Assembly (NCBI GenBank): GCA_030278955.1
Contig: JAOANR010000001.1
Span: 21,369,468 to 21,433,467 of the forward strand
DNA: 64,000 nt
Direction: 5' to 3'
Source of the DNA: Hygrophila difformis
Taxonomy: Eukaryota > Streptophyta > Magnoliopsida > Lamiales > Acanthaceae
The notes below the pieces were generated by a model that was given only the letters and a program-made list of their open reading frames with translations, was not told where the DNA came from and ran no database searches. Positions 22,966 to 34,828 of this stretch are shown piece by piece. Both the position numbers and the translations under genes were made by a program. The number at the start of each line of letters is the position of its first letter. Position 1 is the stretch's first letter.

Positions 22966-23876
22966 TCTTCAAATGTATCTCCATATACAGAGAAGTCATC
23001 CATGAAGACCTCAATGCATTTTTCGATAAATTCGGAAAATATAGACATCATGCAACGTTGAAAAGTAGCAGGTGCATTGCAAAGACCGAATGGCATGCGC
23101 CTGTAGGCAAAAGTGCCATAAGGGCAAGTAAAAGTTGTTTTTTCATGGTCTTCACTTGAAATAACAATCTGATTATACCCAGAATAACCATCCAAAAAGC
23201 AATAAAACTCTCTCCCTGCCAACCTCTCAAGCATTTGATCAATAAACGGCAATGGAAAATGGTCCTTGCGGGTGGCCTCGTTCAGTTTCCGGTAGTCGAT
23301 GCAAACTCTCCATCCGGTCACTGGCCTGGTTGCAAACTCTTCTCCTTGCTCATTCTTGGTTATGCACATACCTCCTCGTTTTGGCACGACCTGCACTGGG
23401 CTAACCCATTTGCTGTCAGATATAGGATAGATTATACCAGCATCTAAGAGCTTGATAACCTCCTTTCTTACCACTTCTTGCATGAGGGGGTTCAAACGCC
23501 TCTGAGGTTGACGGGAGGGTTTATACTCTTCTTCCATTAAAATCCTGTGCATGCAAATAGAAGGGCTTATTCCTTTTATATCAGAAATGGTCCAACCTAT
23601 TGCATGTACATGTTTCTTAAGAACGACCACCAGAGCATTTTCTTGCTCTTGGGAGAGCTTAGCCGAAACAATCACAGGTAATTTTTTATGTTCTGCGAGA
23701 AATGTGTACTTGAGATGATGGGGTAATGTTTTAAGTTCAAGCTCTGGTGGACATTCAACGGAAGGGAGTAGTTTGCGAGAAATGGGTAGTGGGAGATCAG
23801 ATTTACCTTCGGGACCCTGCGTCAGTACAGGGCCCTCTTCTTCCCCTTCGGTGCCATCGTTCTCCAGTGCAGTCAT
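22938..23876 (-). pseudogene. Athila A pol: reverse transcriptase segment
   Basis: 312 open codons. The linker is followed by the RT fingers and palm, with WVSPVQVVPKRGG, WRVCIDYRKLNEATRKDHF, FDGYSGYNQI-like FLDGYSGYNQI and the catalytic FMDDFSVYG near the end. The -VPKRGG- and FMDD forms are typical of Athila-type RT. It overlaps the upstream protease frame (AATGA overlap near 23873-23876) and the downstream frame, which marks a frameshift at each end. Confidence 0.9.
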
Positions 23877-24334
23877 TCAGCACCGTCATATGCTTCAAGG
23901 TCCCCGGACTCGGGATCCTCAAATTGGACGGCGCTGCACTGTTCCTTGAGCTCAGCACCAGCAGGCATCAGTACCTGCTTTGAAGATTCATACAGCATCA
24001 TTTCATCATTGTTTCCAGAGTCTGGCTCTTTCCTAACTATTACATCATCAAATGAAAAACAAGAACTGTCGTTCGGGAATTTCTGCAGTTGCTCCATGTC
24101 GAAGATGACTTCATCTCCATCAACACGGAGTGTCACCCTTCCGGATTTAGCATCTATCAGTGCCCCGCCTGTGGCCAAGAATGGCCTGCCTAAGATGAGA
24201 GGCATGTCGGAGTCCTCCTCGATGTCCAGAATGATGAAATCCACTGGAAATGGAGTACTGCTAGCTTTGATTATCACATCTTTCAAGATTCCGATTGGCT
24301 TTGTATTTGACCTATCTGCAAGTTGGAGCCTCAT
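23873..24334 (-). pseudogene. Athila A pol: C-terminal protease segment
   Basis: 153 codons with LQLADRSNTKPIGI, VDFIILDIEEDSDMPLILG and RPFLATGGALIDAKSG, the C-terminal half of an Athila-type retropepsin, followed by an acidic linker. The catalytic DLGSS lies upstream in another frame, so the protease is split by a frameshift near 24335. Confidence 0.85.
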
Positions 24335-25317
24335 TTTGACAGGTTCACCACTCCGAGCTTAAGACGTTTAACCATGGTTAATGGCATAACATTAATGCTG
24401 GAGCCGAGGTCACACAGCCCTTTTCCGGCGTTGTTCTGGCCAATCCGAATCGGCAATGTATATCATCCGGGGTCCTCTTTCTTCTCTGGCAGCTTCTTTT
24501 GAATAATAGCACTGCAAGTGCTGTTGAGTCCCACCAATTCATCCTGCTCAACCTGTCTCTTTCCTGAAATCATTTCTTTCAAGAACTTAGCATAGTCTGG
24601 CATTTCAGAGATCATTTCAATCAAAGGAATGGTAATCTCAACTTCCCGCAGTCTTTTCAGAAATTTTTCAAACTTCAGATCTTGTTGCTTATTTTTAAGT
24701 CTAGCCGGGTAAGGAACCCTAGGCATGAACTTGTTTTTGTTATCATGTTTTGGTGGTAGATGGTTAGAGGTTGTACCTTCACCATTACCGTTTTCTGTTT
24801 CTGCCGTTCCTTTTGCAGCGTCAGTCTGCTGTTCGGCTTCCTTCTGTTCATCCATTGCTTCCTCATCAGCAGTGTCAACAGCATCATCATCTTCCCCATA
24901 GTTGTTTCCAGCATCCGCTCCCCTTGGTCCAGCCAGTACCTTTCCAGATTTCAAGGTTATTGCTTTGCATTGCGGGTTCTTTTCCGCAGTGCTCGGCAAC
25001 GTCCCTTTATCCCTTTTCTGCATTTCATTAGCCATCTGTGTAACTTGGGTCTCCACATTTCTGATAGAGGCCTGCAGCTGAGTGTTAATCTCCTTCTGGC
25101 TAGTAATAAAATCAGTCATCAAATTCTCCAGCCTTGAAGGAGGCTTTTGATTTTGATTCTGATTTTGGTTCCACTGGCCCTGATTAGGTATGAATTGTGG
25201 CTGGGGTTGGAAGTTCTGGAAGTTTTGGCTAGGCTGCTGGAAATTTTGGTGGGGTCTTTGTTGGATCTGAGGCTGAAAGTTCTGGTTCTGAAAATTCTGG
25301 CCCCTGTTCTGAATGAA
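24331..25317 (-). pseudogene. Athila A gag-pol linker and protease N-terminal half
   Basis: One frame continues from after the TGA at 25320-25318 to a TGA at 24333-24331, with a further in-frame TGA at 24465-24463. It encodes a Gln/Asn-rich stretch, then an acidic spacer, then the Athila hallmark FLKRLREVEITIPLIEMI. After the TGA comes the protease active site CDLGSSINVMPL. Two stops in this segment show decay. Confidence 0.8.
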
Positions 25318-25728
25318 TCATTGATTCTGCTGAGGATTGAATTGCTGCTGTTGTGGTTTGTTCAAGAGGTGGGAGTTAAGGGCATTGTTGTTTGAGTATG
25401 ACAGGTTTAGGTGTCTATTTGGGAAAGCCCTTGCATAGTTACAGCTTTCAGCTATAATCTGTTCGCATGTATCAGTTGCGTGAGCACCTTGACACAGTCC
25501 ACAAATCACATCTATTTGCTGTCCTTGAGTAGAGCTCCCAGCTCCCTGATTAACAGACAATGCTGCCACCTGCTCTTGAAGCTTTTCAATATCTGATTTT
25601 TCTACTGTACCTACAGCACACAAACCACGAGGGAGAGGGGGATTAACATCATCAGTAAGAACAGATCTGTTTACACTCATTGCTTCAATCTTGCCCCATG
25701 CTTGATCCATTGGAATGTATAGCATCAA
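25318..25728 (-). pseudogene. Athila A gag C-terminal part (nucleocapsid-like)
   Basis: 136 codons in a frame shifted against the capsid ORF, ending at an in-frame TGA. It contains an atypical knuckle CGLCQGAHATDTC and a Gln/Asn-rich tail, and the same frame resumes after the stop. The overlap 25685-25728 marks the frameshift between capsid and nucleocapsid. Confidence 0.8.
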
Positions 25729-26782
25729 GCATGTATTTCCACGATGGGGTCAAACCGCTGTAGAACTTTCTCAATTTCTCCCAATCATGGAAACCATGTT
25801 GGGGGCATTTCCTGAGTAAGTTGAAGAATCGTTCCTTTGCTTCATACAGGGACTCGTCTGGCTTCATTTTGAATTCCGCAATTTTAGAGCGGCATTCATC
25901 CACCTTGGACTCCGGGAAGTATTTCGCCAAGAAATTTCTGATCACGTCCTCCCATGTGGACTTCTGATTTACGGGCAGTGATTTGTACCATGTTCGTGCT
26001 CCGCTAGTCAGAGAGAAAGGGAACAGTCTTAATCGAATGGTGTTAGCAGATACATTCTGGTTCTTGATAGTATCACACAATTCTAAGAAAGTCTGCAGGT
26101 GATCATGGGGATCTTCATGACTTGCCCCAGCGAACTGATTGCTCTGAACAAGATTGATGAGGGCCGGCTTCAATTCGAAATTCCTGGCCAAGAATGGAGC
26201 TTGTCCAGGAATGTTCAAATATGGCTCTAAGATTGGCTGCATGTAATCAACGGCTGCTGCTTGTTGATTGTTCTCAACCCCTCCTTGATATTGTTGTGGG
26301 TAATAGTTCTGATGCATATAATAGTTCCTAGGATCGTTGAAGTCATTAGGATTTGGGGGATTCTGGTGGGGATTCTGGTACTGCTGATTTTGCTGGTTTT
26401 GGAAGTTTTGGTTGTTTTGGTGATTTTGGTTATTTGGTGGGTTTTGAGGGTTCGGGTTGGGAGGAGGTGCCTCGAAGTGTTGCTGTTCAATGTTTGGTGG
26501 GTTCCCACCTCCCCGTATGATCTGAGGAGGGGGATCATCCAAATCATCGTTATCAGCATCTTCGGGGTCTTCCTCAATGTTGTGAAGTGGTGGATTGGGT
26601 GGAATGATTGGAGGAATGTCAGGGTTTGCCATATCGGATATGTCGCTACTGGTGCTCGGTAAAAGTAGTGCCTGTCTTTCCCGTTCCCGTCTTCGTTTAG
26701 TCTCCGCCCTAAGACGTCGAGCTGTCTTTTCTATCTCTGCATTGTACGGGATTTCGGCCGGCGTCTGCTTCCTCCTTTGCAT
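25685..26782 (-). pseudogene. Athila A gag (capsid part)
   Basis: 365 codons from ATG. The N-terminus is basic (RRLRAETKRRRERERQ), followed by a Pro/Asn/Gln-rich low-complexity stretch. The retrotransposon gag domain (about residues 190-360) shows FELKPALINLVQSNQFAG, LRLFPFSLTSGARTWYKSLP and FLAKYFPESK, typical of Athila. The C-terminus is shifted out of frame just before the expected nucleocapsid. Confidence 0.88.
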
Positions 26783-26923
26783 AGAACAACGGCTTCAATA
26801 ATGACGGTACCTGTACAATCCCCAGGTTAGAATTGGTTTTGGAGGTAAATATTCATATTTATATGTATAAGCTAACTAGGAGCAATGAGGAATGTAATTC
26901 TCTAATAAAACGGCGCTGCATCC
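26783..26923 (-). other. Short leader of Athila A
   Basis: AT-rich leader between primer site and gag. Its first about 50 bases (GAGGATGCAGCG.., AGAGAATTACA) match the leader of B at 51503-51555. After that B jumps to post-integrase sequence. Confidence 0.6.
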
Positions 26924-26941
26924 TCCCCGGCAACGGCGACA
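26924..26941 (-). other. Primer-binding site (tRNA-Asp) of Athila A
   Basis: On the minus strand TGTCGCCGTTGCCGGGGA directly follows the 5' LTR. It equals the complement of the plant tRNA-Asp(GTC) 3' end except for the third base (T for G). B has the perfect version at 51485-51502. Confidence 0.85.
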
Positions 26942-29403
26942 TGAAACTTTTGACAAATTTCGTCAACACGAGTATTTTATAAAATATATCCCAAGTTAAA
27001 TTTATTAAATGAAAAGAGTTATGATTTGTGGGAAAGGGGTTTAAGGATATATTTATAGGTTGTCACGTTTTTATTACTCGTGTTAAGAAACTGTGCCCCC
27101 GAAAGCGCACGGTGTCAAAAATTGCAGTAATTTATAGTAAGACCGGATCGTTCACTGGAGGATGTGCGATAGAAGCAGGGCCCACGTTGTTTTACTAGAT
27201 TTTCCACTCGTATTGCTCCAATTGGTTTGAAAAGTGATTAATCATCTACTAACTGAACTTTAATTAAATTACAAAAGCACTTAAATCTATTCTACAAAGC
27301 ATATGAATTCTATTCTAGAAAGCGGATGAATTTATACTAGAAAGCAAATAAAGTTATTCTAAAAATGCAGTAAATACTATCTGTAGAAGCAAAGAAAATT
27401 TACACTGTGCTAGCTATGAAGCTGATTCACAGTTTGGACAGAAGGGACAGGAAGAAAAGAATAAAAATTGGACAAGACTTGGATAAGGCATAATTAAACT
27501 TCCATTTTAATACACAGACCTTTGGTGGGGACAATCCTGTCAGACAGCTAATTCTCATGCTCTCAGTGTTGAGTTCCCTTTGATAGACAGGTACTTACAA
27601 CATGAGTTTACATGTTCTTAAGACCACAGATTCTAAGATACCACAAATTTGTAACTGCCCTGGCCTGGGTATGTTACTTCATCTGTGGTGGATAAGCAAC
27701 ACCTGACAAATCATTTATTGACGTGCCAAGTACTACTATCATTCTCCCATGTCACACCCAAAGATTCTAATCAAGCCTGAACTATCCCTTAACTATCAAT
27801 CCTAGTAGCAGTTACACAACTCTCAATACAACCGAGTGACCTCTAACGAAAGCGTTTAAAAGTAAGCGATAAAGAAAGTATTTAAAATCCTATCACTCGG
27901 AGGTTTTGAAGGTCTGACCCTGGTAGTAAAAGACAGCCCCCAGTCATGGTGACCGGATGTGGATCAAGAATTCTTGGCTCTCGGTGAACCGCTCGCAGTG
28001 TTCACTTCCTTCCGAGTGGTTATGAGATACAAACTAATGAAACGAACTAATAAATTAGTTCGTTCCGGATGTACTCACTCAGGACTCAAAGGTAAGCTTT
28101 GGCAGAAGAGGATAGTGGTTGAAAGGAACTCAACCCTATCTTAGAAAATAACCAAGGCCTGGATGTTGTTCCTCTAAGATTATCAACTACACTGTATTTG
28201 AATCCAAGTGGACCCCATCTCGGTGTAATAATTAATCTCGGATTCCCAACAAACAGCAATTTTGGAAACTAATGAATTTGAAAACCATTCCCTAAACAGG
28301 TACTAGACTCTCAATTAAAACACAGATCCTTTCAGTCTAGATGAGACCTAATCGCTGACTCTGCTTCTAATTTCCCAAAATCAACCCTTGACAGAATATG
28401 AACTAGTCATAACTGAGGAATTTATCCCTTACTCAGATCCGGATTTTATAAAGGAGTTTTTGTTGGAAATTTAATATACAATATCTGTTTAAATCTAGAC
28501 TTCTATTGTCCAAGGGAAGGATCCCAAAATATTATAGACCACATTGATTACATAATAGTAGCATGCATCCGGATATAATGAAGTGTAAAATGAATTGACC
28601 CAAAATATACTAGCAGGTCTAGACAGAAAGTGAAACACAAGCATGAAGTGGTCAGAGGACCAAAGTAATGGCAGAATAATCGGGTGGACTGCAAACATCT
28701 ACTGTCCAATGTCCCAATTACTCGGATGGAGCGAATTTAGACAGCTTAGACCCTATAATGGCAGTGTCAATGCCAGTTGGGCCTCCACTATCTGTGAATT
28801 CAAATAAAAACCTACATGCTTCTTTTCTGTAATGATCATTAGTCAGCATTGACAGATGTTGACTGATTCACACTACAGATTAGAATTTGGGTTTGGAAAT
28901 TAAGATAAAGAAAAGACAACTGTATCCGGATAGGAGTCAACTGAGCAGCTATTATAATCCCGGATGGACGAACCGCCAAGGCTTCCACTGATTGCTATCC
29001 AGACCATGCAAAATAACACTTAGTAACTAATACCCAGAATACGAGCTAGTTTATCCGTGAGGGAATACCCGCCAACATTAGTCTGATGTATTCTTTACTA
29101 ATTGTTACACACAATACAGAAAAGACAAAATGGAAATGAAATAAAAACAAGGCCTTGTATGAGAGACATTGGTTTCTCATGCAAGGTTATGGAACTAATC
29201 CATAGTTGATGACCTAAATAATCCCTCTACCATAATTAATTACAGTCCGGATTATCTGTTTAAGGCATCATGGTTTTGTTTATAGAAAAATGTTTTAATG
29301 ACAATTGAACAAAGATCCTTTAATCATAACAATTAGTGATTTAATCATTGCTAATTACAATCATTAATCATTAATGAATAGAGGGTTCAATTAATTAAGT
29401 GAT
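26942..29403 (-). repeat. 5' LTR of Athila A, part distal to E
   Basis: Left part (plus strand) of the LTR that E interrupts; it matches 567-3028 of the other LTR. No gene is seen. Confidence 0.93.
29399..29403. repeat. Target-site duplication of element E, left copy (GTGAT)
   Basis: GTGAT precedes TGTAACACCCC and recurs at 38004-38008 after GGGGTATTACA. The uninterrupted LTR at about 3023-3030 reads AAGTGATGG, confirming the empty site. Confidence 0.95.
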
Positions 29404-32400
29404 TGTAACACCCCGGATTTGATAACCCAGGCCGGGATGTCACCGCCACACCTCTCTAGCAAGACACGGTTTCTCCGAGCTTGCTAAAGAGATGCAAGGC
29501 TATGGTTTTTCAGAATTTAAATCATTCAAACAGCCCATTTACATATAATTTAAAAATAATAATATTAAAGTTGCAGCGGAATGTAATATTTACATATATA
29601 TAATTGTAATGCAGTGGAAATTTAAGTATAGGGCCGACATGGCCAAAACACGGGTTAAACAGGCCCGTTCATGCAAGTCGTAACTAAATGTAGGAATTTA
29701 AAATAGAGTTTTTCCCCAAATGTTCCCATGTATGCATGTGATGATGCATAATCCCCATACTCTGAAAGAAAAAGGGGAAAAATGGTTTGGGTCAGCAAAA
29801 CGTGCTGAGTAAGTTAACACCTAGCATGATCTAGGGGTTTCAAAGCCTTTAATTAAATTTAATAAAAACATATGCATACGAGACATGATTTAAATTTTAA
29901 TTCATCTACTAATAATAATTTAATTACATAATTTAAAAGACAAGGATTTCCACACGTTCATAATTTAGCACACATGAAAAAGGGGTTTAACACGCGTTCA
30001 TAATTTAAATAATTAAATTTTTCTCCTAAGCATGCATACAAAAATATTCCATTTACAAATTTTACCAATTTAAAGGAAATAATACTTAAATTGTGTACTT
30101 GACATGCCTTTAATCCACAATAACCATTTAGTCATGATATGAAATTTAAAGACACAATTTAAATGCATAATTTAAAGACATGCATAAATAAATAAATACT
30201 TTAAAAATATTAAATCTTTTATTTCCCCGTTACGTAACCATTTCTCAATGTTTTGTATAGCCGGTGATCCGGCGGCCGCAGCCGTTTCGTAAGTATCTCG
30301 TATAGCCGGTGATCCGGCGGCCGCAGCCGTTTCGTAAGTATCTCGTATAGCCGGTGATCCGGCGGCCAGCAGCCGTTTCGTAAGTATCTCGTATAGCCGG
30401 TGATCCGGCGGCCAGCAGCTGTATCTGCCATACCCAGTAACACTCCGGAGCCTCGGGAAATCCATACGGACAAACCCGAGAGAGTAGGCAATGTATCTCC
30501 CGCCGATTGGCGTAATATCTCATCTAATTTCTCTCGTCCATTATAGGCCCGAAGAGAAAGACTAGAGGGGCACCCTGCAGAGCACTCACCCTCCACCCAA
30601 GTATCTCATGTATCATTTAGTTTTAATGTATCGGGGTTTTACAAAAGTATAGATGTATTGCATTTCAAGTCTTTGATCGTTCGTTTCGAAATTTCAAAAT
30701 CTTTCGATTTAAAAGTCATTTGGCGTCACAGTTTACGCCTTTTTAATTTAAAAATTCGTTTCAAGTCCGAAAAATCTGAAATTTTCACAGTTTATGCAAA
30801 ACACCCTAACGAACAACTTTCATGTTTTAACTTTTTCGAAATAAGTTGAGGAAACATGTCAAAAATCGATTTTATTATGCAAACAGGAATCTGTCTCGAA
30901 ACAGATTTGTCACAGTTCGGAAAATTGGCTTTTTGACATATCAAATGGACTCCAAAAATTCTGAAATTTTAACCACATATACTAGACATGATTATCTACA
31001 ACTTTCATTTAGATTGTAAAGATCAAATCGGAATACAAAATATAGAAACAAACTCACTACGTTCGAACATGTTCATAGGCAGATTTCAAACACGTTTTAT
31101 CAAAATCGTTTCTTTTCGATGCGATTTAAAATAGCAAACATTAACGAAAATGTCTGAATTTTTTACGCAACCTAGATTAATATGTTAGGATTAAAAGTCT
31201 AGTTTTGAGTTTTTGGGTTTGAACTCTCGAAATAGGGGTTTTGGTCCGATTTCAAATCCGTCACAGTTTCACGTTCGACTCTCAAGGCAGGTTCTTTCTC
31301 GGCCGTTTTCAGATACAACACCTCAATGAAAAATTATGAAAATTATACACGAACTAGATCTATGTCTTAGGAGCATTTTTGATGTTTTGAGTTTTTCCGT
31401 TTGAGCAGTTTTAAGGGTTCGAAAAATTCGCACACAATCGCTGCGCCGGGGGTTTTTTCGTGTTGACAGATTTTAGAGTTACTAAATCTCTATGTTTGGT
31501 TACATTTTACGTCACCCAAAACCAAGTAAGCATTAACTTACAGTGGGGATGATGTCTAGGACATTTTCGGATCGATCGCGGCGCCCACGCTTGCTACGAA
31601 CACGTCCCGATTACTCCGTCTCCTTTCCGTTGGCCCCGAAACGAAGTCGAAAGTAAAAATCTAGGGTTAGATCGGATTTTTGGACTCGTAAACTTAAACG
31701 AAAACCTATGGACAACTTACCACAATCTGGAACACTAGAGATGTTGCTCTCCACGCCTTCTTCGTTGATTTTCGTCGCCGGGAAGTGATCGGAAAGTCGT
31801 CGGATCGGTTTTGGATGAACAAGGGAGAAGCTTTGAGAGTTTTGGGAGGACTTGGGGGCTGCCACTTCGAAAATTAGGGTTAGTTATGAGTGTCCAATCC
31901 CCTCAACCCGTCCATATACCCTTCCCTTTGCTTAGGATTGAGTTTCCAAAGTCGGGGAGTCGAAATATGGCAAGAAATCGCCCGAAATCGCATTGATTGC
32001 TGCTGCCTGTTTGGTGGCGCGGGGTTGGCGCGGTTTTTAGCCAAAAACCGCCCGGAGGGCGCGCCGCCCGGTCTGGGCCGTGCGTCCGGACTGGGCCGTG
32101 CGATCCCGTCGGGCCTTTTCTCCTCCCTTTCGGACTTCTGTCCTCCTACGTTTTCGGGCTCGATTTTTCGGGTCATTCTCGGATCATAAATTCTTATCTT
32201 AAATTTATCTCGACTCAAATAAATTTCATGTTTGAAATCTTAAGTCCGTCGGTCTCGGGTTCGTCGGCTTCCAATTCGTCGTCTTTTGACTCCCGTGCAA
32301 TATCTTGTGTAATTAAATTTCTTCCGACTTCACGGGTTCTTGGAATTAGGATTATTTTCCTTCTTGAATTTAATTCCAATTATTTTGACTCAATTCATGG

Positions 32401-32578
32401 AATGTCTTCGGGCTTCCTTTCCCTCTTTTATTCCATTTTGAATTTTAAATCTATCGGCGTTTCATTTCCGAGCAATAATTTAGTGTGATAAATTATTTTC
32501 TTCTTCTCGGAGATATTTCGACATTGATCGGAATAAATTTTATTCCTTTGGACGTTGATAAAAATCTGGGGTATTACA
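29404..32578 (-). repeat. 3' LTR of element E
   Basis: 3175 bp, TGTAACACCCC...GGGGTATTACA on the plus strand, the same length as 34829-38003. It holds a four-copy 45/46-bp tandem repeat at 30256-30421. No gene is seen. Confidence 0.95.
30256..30421 (-). repeat. 45/46-bp tandem repeat in E LTR (4 copies)
   Basis: TATAGCCGGTGATCCGGCGG starts at 30256, 30301, 30346 and 30392. The last two units have one extra base in the GGCCAGCAG part. It corresponds to the two-copy repeat in D. Confidence 0.9.
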
Positions 32579-32591
32579 GTCTACCCCCCTT
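32579..32591 (-). other. Inner polypurine tract (PPT2) of E
   Basis: On the minus strand AAGGGGGGTAGAC abuts the 3' LTR start TGTAATACCCC, as in D. Confidence 0.85.
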
Positions 32592-32867
32592 AAGAATCAA
32601 CTTCGTCCTCGAAGTTGTGTTTCGGCTTTTCTCGCGCTAAGAGTTAGGGTCCTTTTTGTTTATTTCATTATTTCGCGATATTGTGTTATTGAATTATTGT
32701 TCAATCGTTGATTGTTTGTTGTTTGATTATTGTTTGACTGAACCCAGAAATGAAATTTCCGAGTTGCCTACGTACCCTGTGAAGGGATCAAGCCATGACG
32801 TAGTTCAAAACAAATTTGAATTTGTTTATTTATTGATTTGGGGATACGAAATATTCGGGTTGTTACA
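32592..32867 (-). other. Segment between the two PPTs of E
   Basis: The segment from PPT1 to PPT2 starts TGTAACAACCCGA on the minus strand, as an LTR would. It is homologous to 16830-17075 in D and 44749-44957 in C. No ORF is conserved. Confidence 0.65.
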
Positions 32868-32880
32868 TCCTCCCCCCCTT
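32868..32880 (-). other. Outer polypurine tract (PPT1) of E
   Basis: On the minus strand AAGGGGGGGAGGA followed by TGTAACAACCCGA. It lies just after a short remnant of the pol 3' end. Confidence 0.7.
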
Positions 32881-32958
32881 AAGATTACAGTTATGTCCCC
32901 ATAACTGTTGTTGGATCGGTTTGACTCAGGGTTGGGTAACGTCGTATACAATCATTTC

Positions 32959-33723
32959 TCACTGAGCTAGCAAATCCGCTTGGTCTACAGCATTCCATCG
33001 TCCTACAGCTCTTCCTTGATCTCCTTGTTGAGGGTTTGCCAAATCTAGCCTTTTCTCAATCATCTCCGCACGAACATTGCATTCTCTAATCATGTGGTCT
33101 TCCCCACCACATCTATAACAAGCCCCGCGTCTTGGGCATTCGCGCACCAGATGGGCTTGGTGGCACTGCGGGCAACGTGGTATGGATGCTTCATGGTTGC
33201 CATCTCGACTGTTTGGGTTCTGTGGCTGGTCAGGTTTAATGGTCACTTCCTTTCTCTCGTTAATATTCTCTATCCGCGTTCGGCAGTCACGTAGCCGATG
33301 ACCAAATCGACCACACCGAAAGCACGCTCCGGGCTTAGGGCATCCTCTCGCATAATGTGGGTTACCACCTTTTGGGCATGGTGGCGTATAGTCACCATGG
33401 TTGTAAACCATCCCTCTGTTCCTTCCACCATTGCCTTGAGGTGGTCTATTCGGGCCTCCCCGAATATGGTTCCTTCCTAAGTAGTTATCGGTTCTGTGGT
33501 CTCGTTTCCTCTTGCCTTGCCCTTGGTTGATTAGTGCATTCCCCAAGGCGACCACAACTTCCTCTATAGTTCTTAATCGGTCACTTAAGTTCTTAGGCAT
33601 GGAGGCTACTTCCCCTCCTTGATTGGTTGCACTAACGTCTTGCACTGGTTCATCGGGTTGTCGTAGCTCTTCATTGGTGTTGGGTAGGATGGGTGGATTG
33701 TTAGGTCTTCCTCTAGGTGCCAT
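32959..33723 (-). CDS. Capsid-less Gag with duplicated zinc-knuckle module (element E)
   Basis: 254 codons from ATG to TGA. The first about 70 residues match the N-terminus of D Gag (MAPRGR.., LRTIEEVVVALGNALINQGQ). The sequence then jumps to the basic region before the knuckles (KRKRDHRTDN), so the about 190-residue capsid domain is missing without breaking the frame. Four knuckle-like units follow, against two in D: CPKGGNPHYARGC (second Cys lost), CFRCGRFGHRLRDC, CPQCHQAHLVREC and CYRCGGEDHMIREC. This is a tandem duplication of the atypical-plus-canonical pair. The ORF ends before the protease, and only the last few codons of pol remain downstream. It is probably an RNA-binding protein; assembly would need capsid from elsewhere. 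The frame is fully open. Confidence 0.82.
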   Translation of the reverse strand: MAPRGRPNNPPILPNTNEELRQPDEPVQDVSATNQGGEVASMPKNLSDRLRTIEEVVVALGNALINQGQGKRKRDHRTDNYLGRNHIRGGPNRPPQGNGGRNRGMVYNHGDYTPPCPKGGNPHYARGCPKPGACFRCGRFGHRLRDCRTRIENINERKEVTIKPDQPQNPNSRDGNHEASIPRCPQCHQAHLVRECPRRGACYRCGGEDHMIRECNVRAEMIEKRLDLANPQQGDQGRAVGRWNAVDQADLLAQ

Positions 33724-33879
33724 TCTGTCACGAAGCGCAAGGATTTGATTGTAAGGATTTAATACAGTGTTGGAAGAATAATGATTTACTGAATCAAACG
33801 GTGTTGGTAGGAGTTGTTTTGGAGTTGATAATGTTCACTTGTTGGAAAATCGATCCCCTTGGCGTAGGTTTATGCCGAG

Positions 33880-33904
33880 TTTTATATATATATATATATA
33901 TATA
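33880..33904. repeat. TA microsatellite
   Basis: A run of alternating TA, about 22 bases, in the E leader upstream of gag. Confidence 0.9.
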
Positions 33905-33989
33905 AGGAATTTTCGTACAGAGATAGGAGGTGAGATAGTGCTTCTATTTCTCGGAAAGGAATAACTAGACAAAGGTAGATAGATAGCGT

Positions 33990-34235
33990 TGAGAAATCTT
34001 CAATCTCCTTAAGCCTCGTTGGTAGGGTCTTCCTCCGTCGGGCTTCGATCCTATCTATCATTTCTTCGTTCCGTTTGGTAAGTTTTTGAAGTTGGGTCTA
34101 TAGGTTATTTATGCGTTCACAGTCAGCCGCTCTTAAGTTTCAGAAGGGTTGTAGGTCATCTTTAAGTTGAGCTATACGGCGTTTAGAGTATCGTATATTC
34201 TGTTGAGGGTCAATGTAGGCGTTCATCGTTCTCAT
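33990..34235 (-). pseudogene. Decayed coiled-coil ORF of element E
   Basis: On the minus strand an ATG at 34235 begins a frame with NAYIDPQQNIRYSKRRIAQL, aligning with NAYLESQQHVNYFKTRVGQL of D. A TGA and a TAG interrupt it, and coiled-coil-like sequence (LQKLTKRNEEMIDRIEARRR) continues in the same frame. It is the counterpart of 11100-11489. Confidence 0.6.
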
Positions 34236-34813
34236 CGTTAGGTTTCTCGACAAGTCATAATATATCGTCTAGGTGGAGATCTTTGGAAAAAGGTAGAGAA
34301 TAGTTATGGCACGTTAAGCATAGACGATCAAGATCTAAAACTAAGGCACAATTAGTCTCAAGCTAACGCTTCTAAGTCAAGAGTCAAGGTCTAGCCGAAT
34401 GCTAGTGTGAGAATGGTATGTATCACAAACGATTCACATAAGAGGTTAGTACAAATATTTATGTATGCATATGCATATGCAATCCCCAATAAAAATTTAA
34501 TTTATGCATGCATTTTTCTACCCATGGGTTTTAAAAATAAGTTTATTCCGTGGATAGATTTTTAAAGAATAAGGGAAAAAGGTTTGGGCCACTATATTGG
34601 GCCAAAGAAATAAATTATTTGGGTTTTAAAAATACAGGTATTGGGTCTTAAAAAAAATTTGAGCCCACAATAGTAAGTATATAAAGTATTGGGCTAAAAA
34701 TTTGGGCTTTAACTTCAAAATAAATATTGGGCTCTTTAAAATATATTACTAGTTTAGAAATAATAACTTTAAAAATAATAATACTTAAAAATAATAGTTT
34801 AAAAATATTCCGG
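34236..34813 (-). other. AT-rich leader of element E
   Basis: Non-coding leader between primer site and the decayed ORF. It is similar in composition and in repeated GGGCTTAAA-like words to the leader of D. Confidence 0.55.
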
Positions 34814-34825
34814 GCTCTGATACCA
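34814..34825 (-). other. Primer-binding site (tRNA-iMet) of E
   Basis: On the minus strand TGGTATCAGAGC three bases after the 5' LTR, identical to the site in D. Confidence 0.92.
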
Positions 34826-34828
34826 CTT

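Noticed and set aside
20845..26782. Programmed frameshifts in Athila A gag-pol
   Set aside because: There are at least four frame changes plus two TGA codons at positions without recoding signals, including inside protease and RT. Decay is the simpler explanation.
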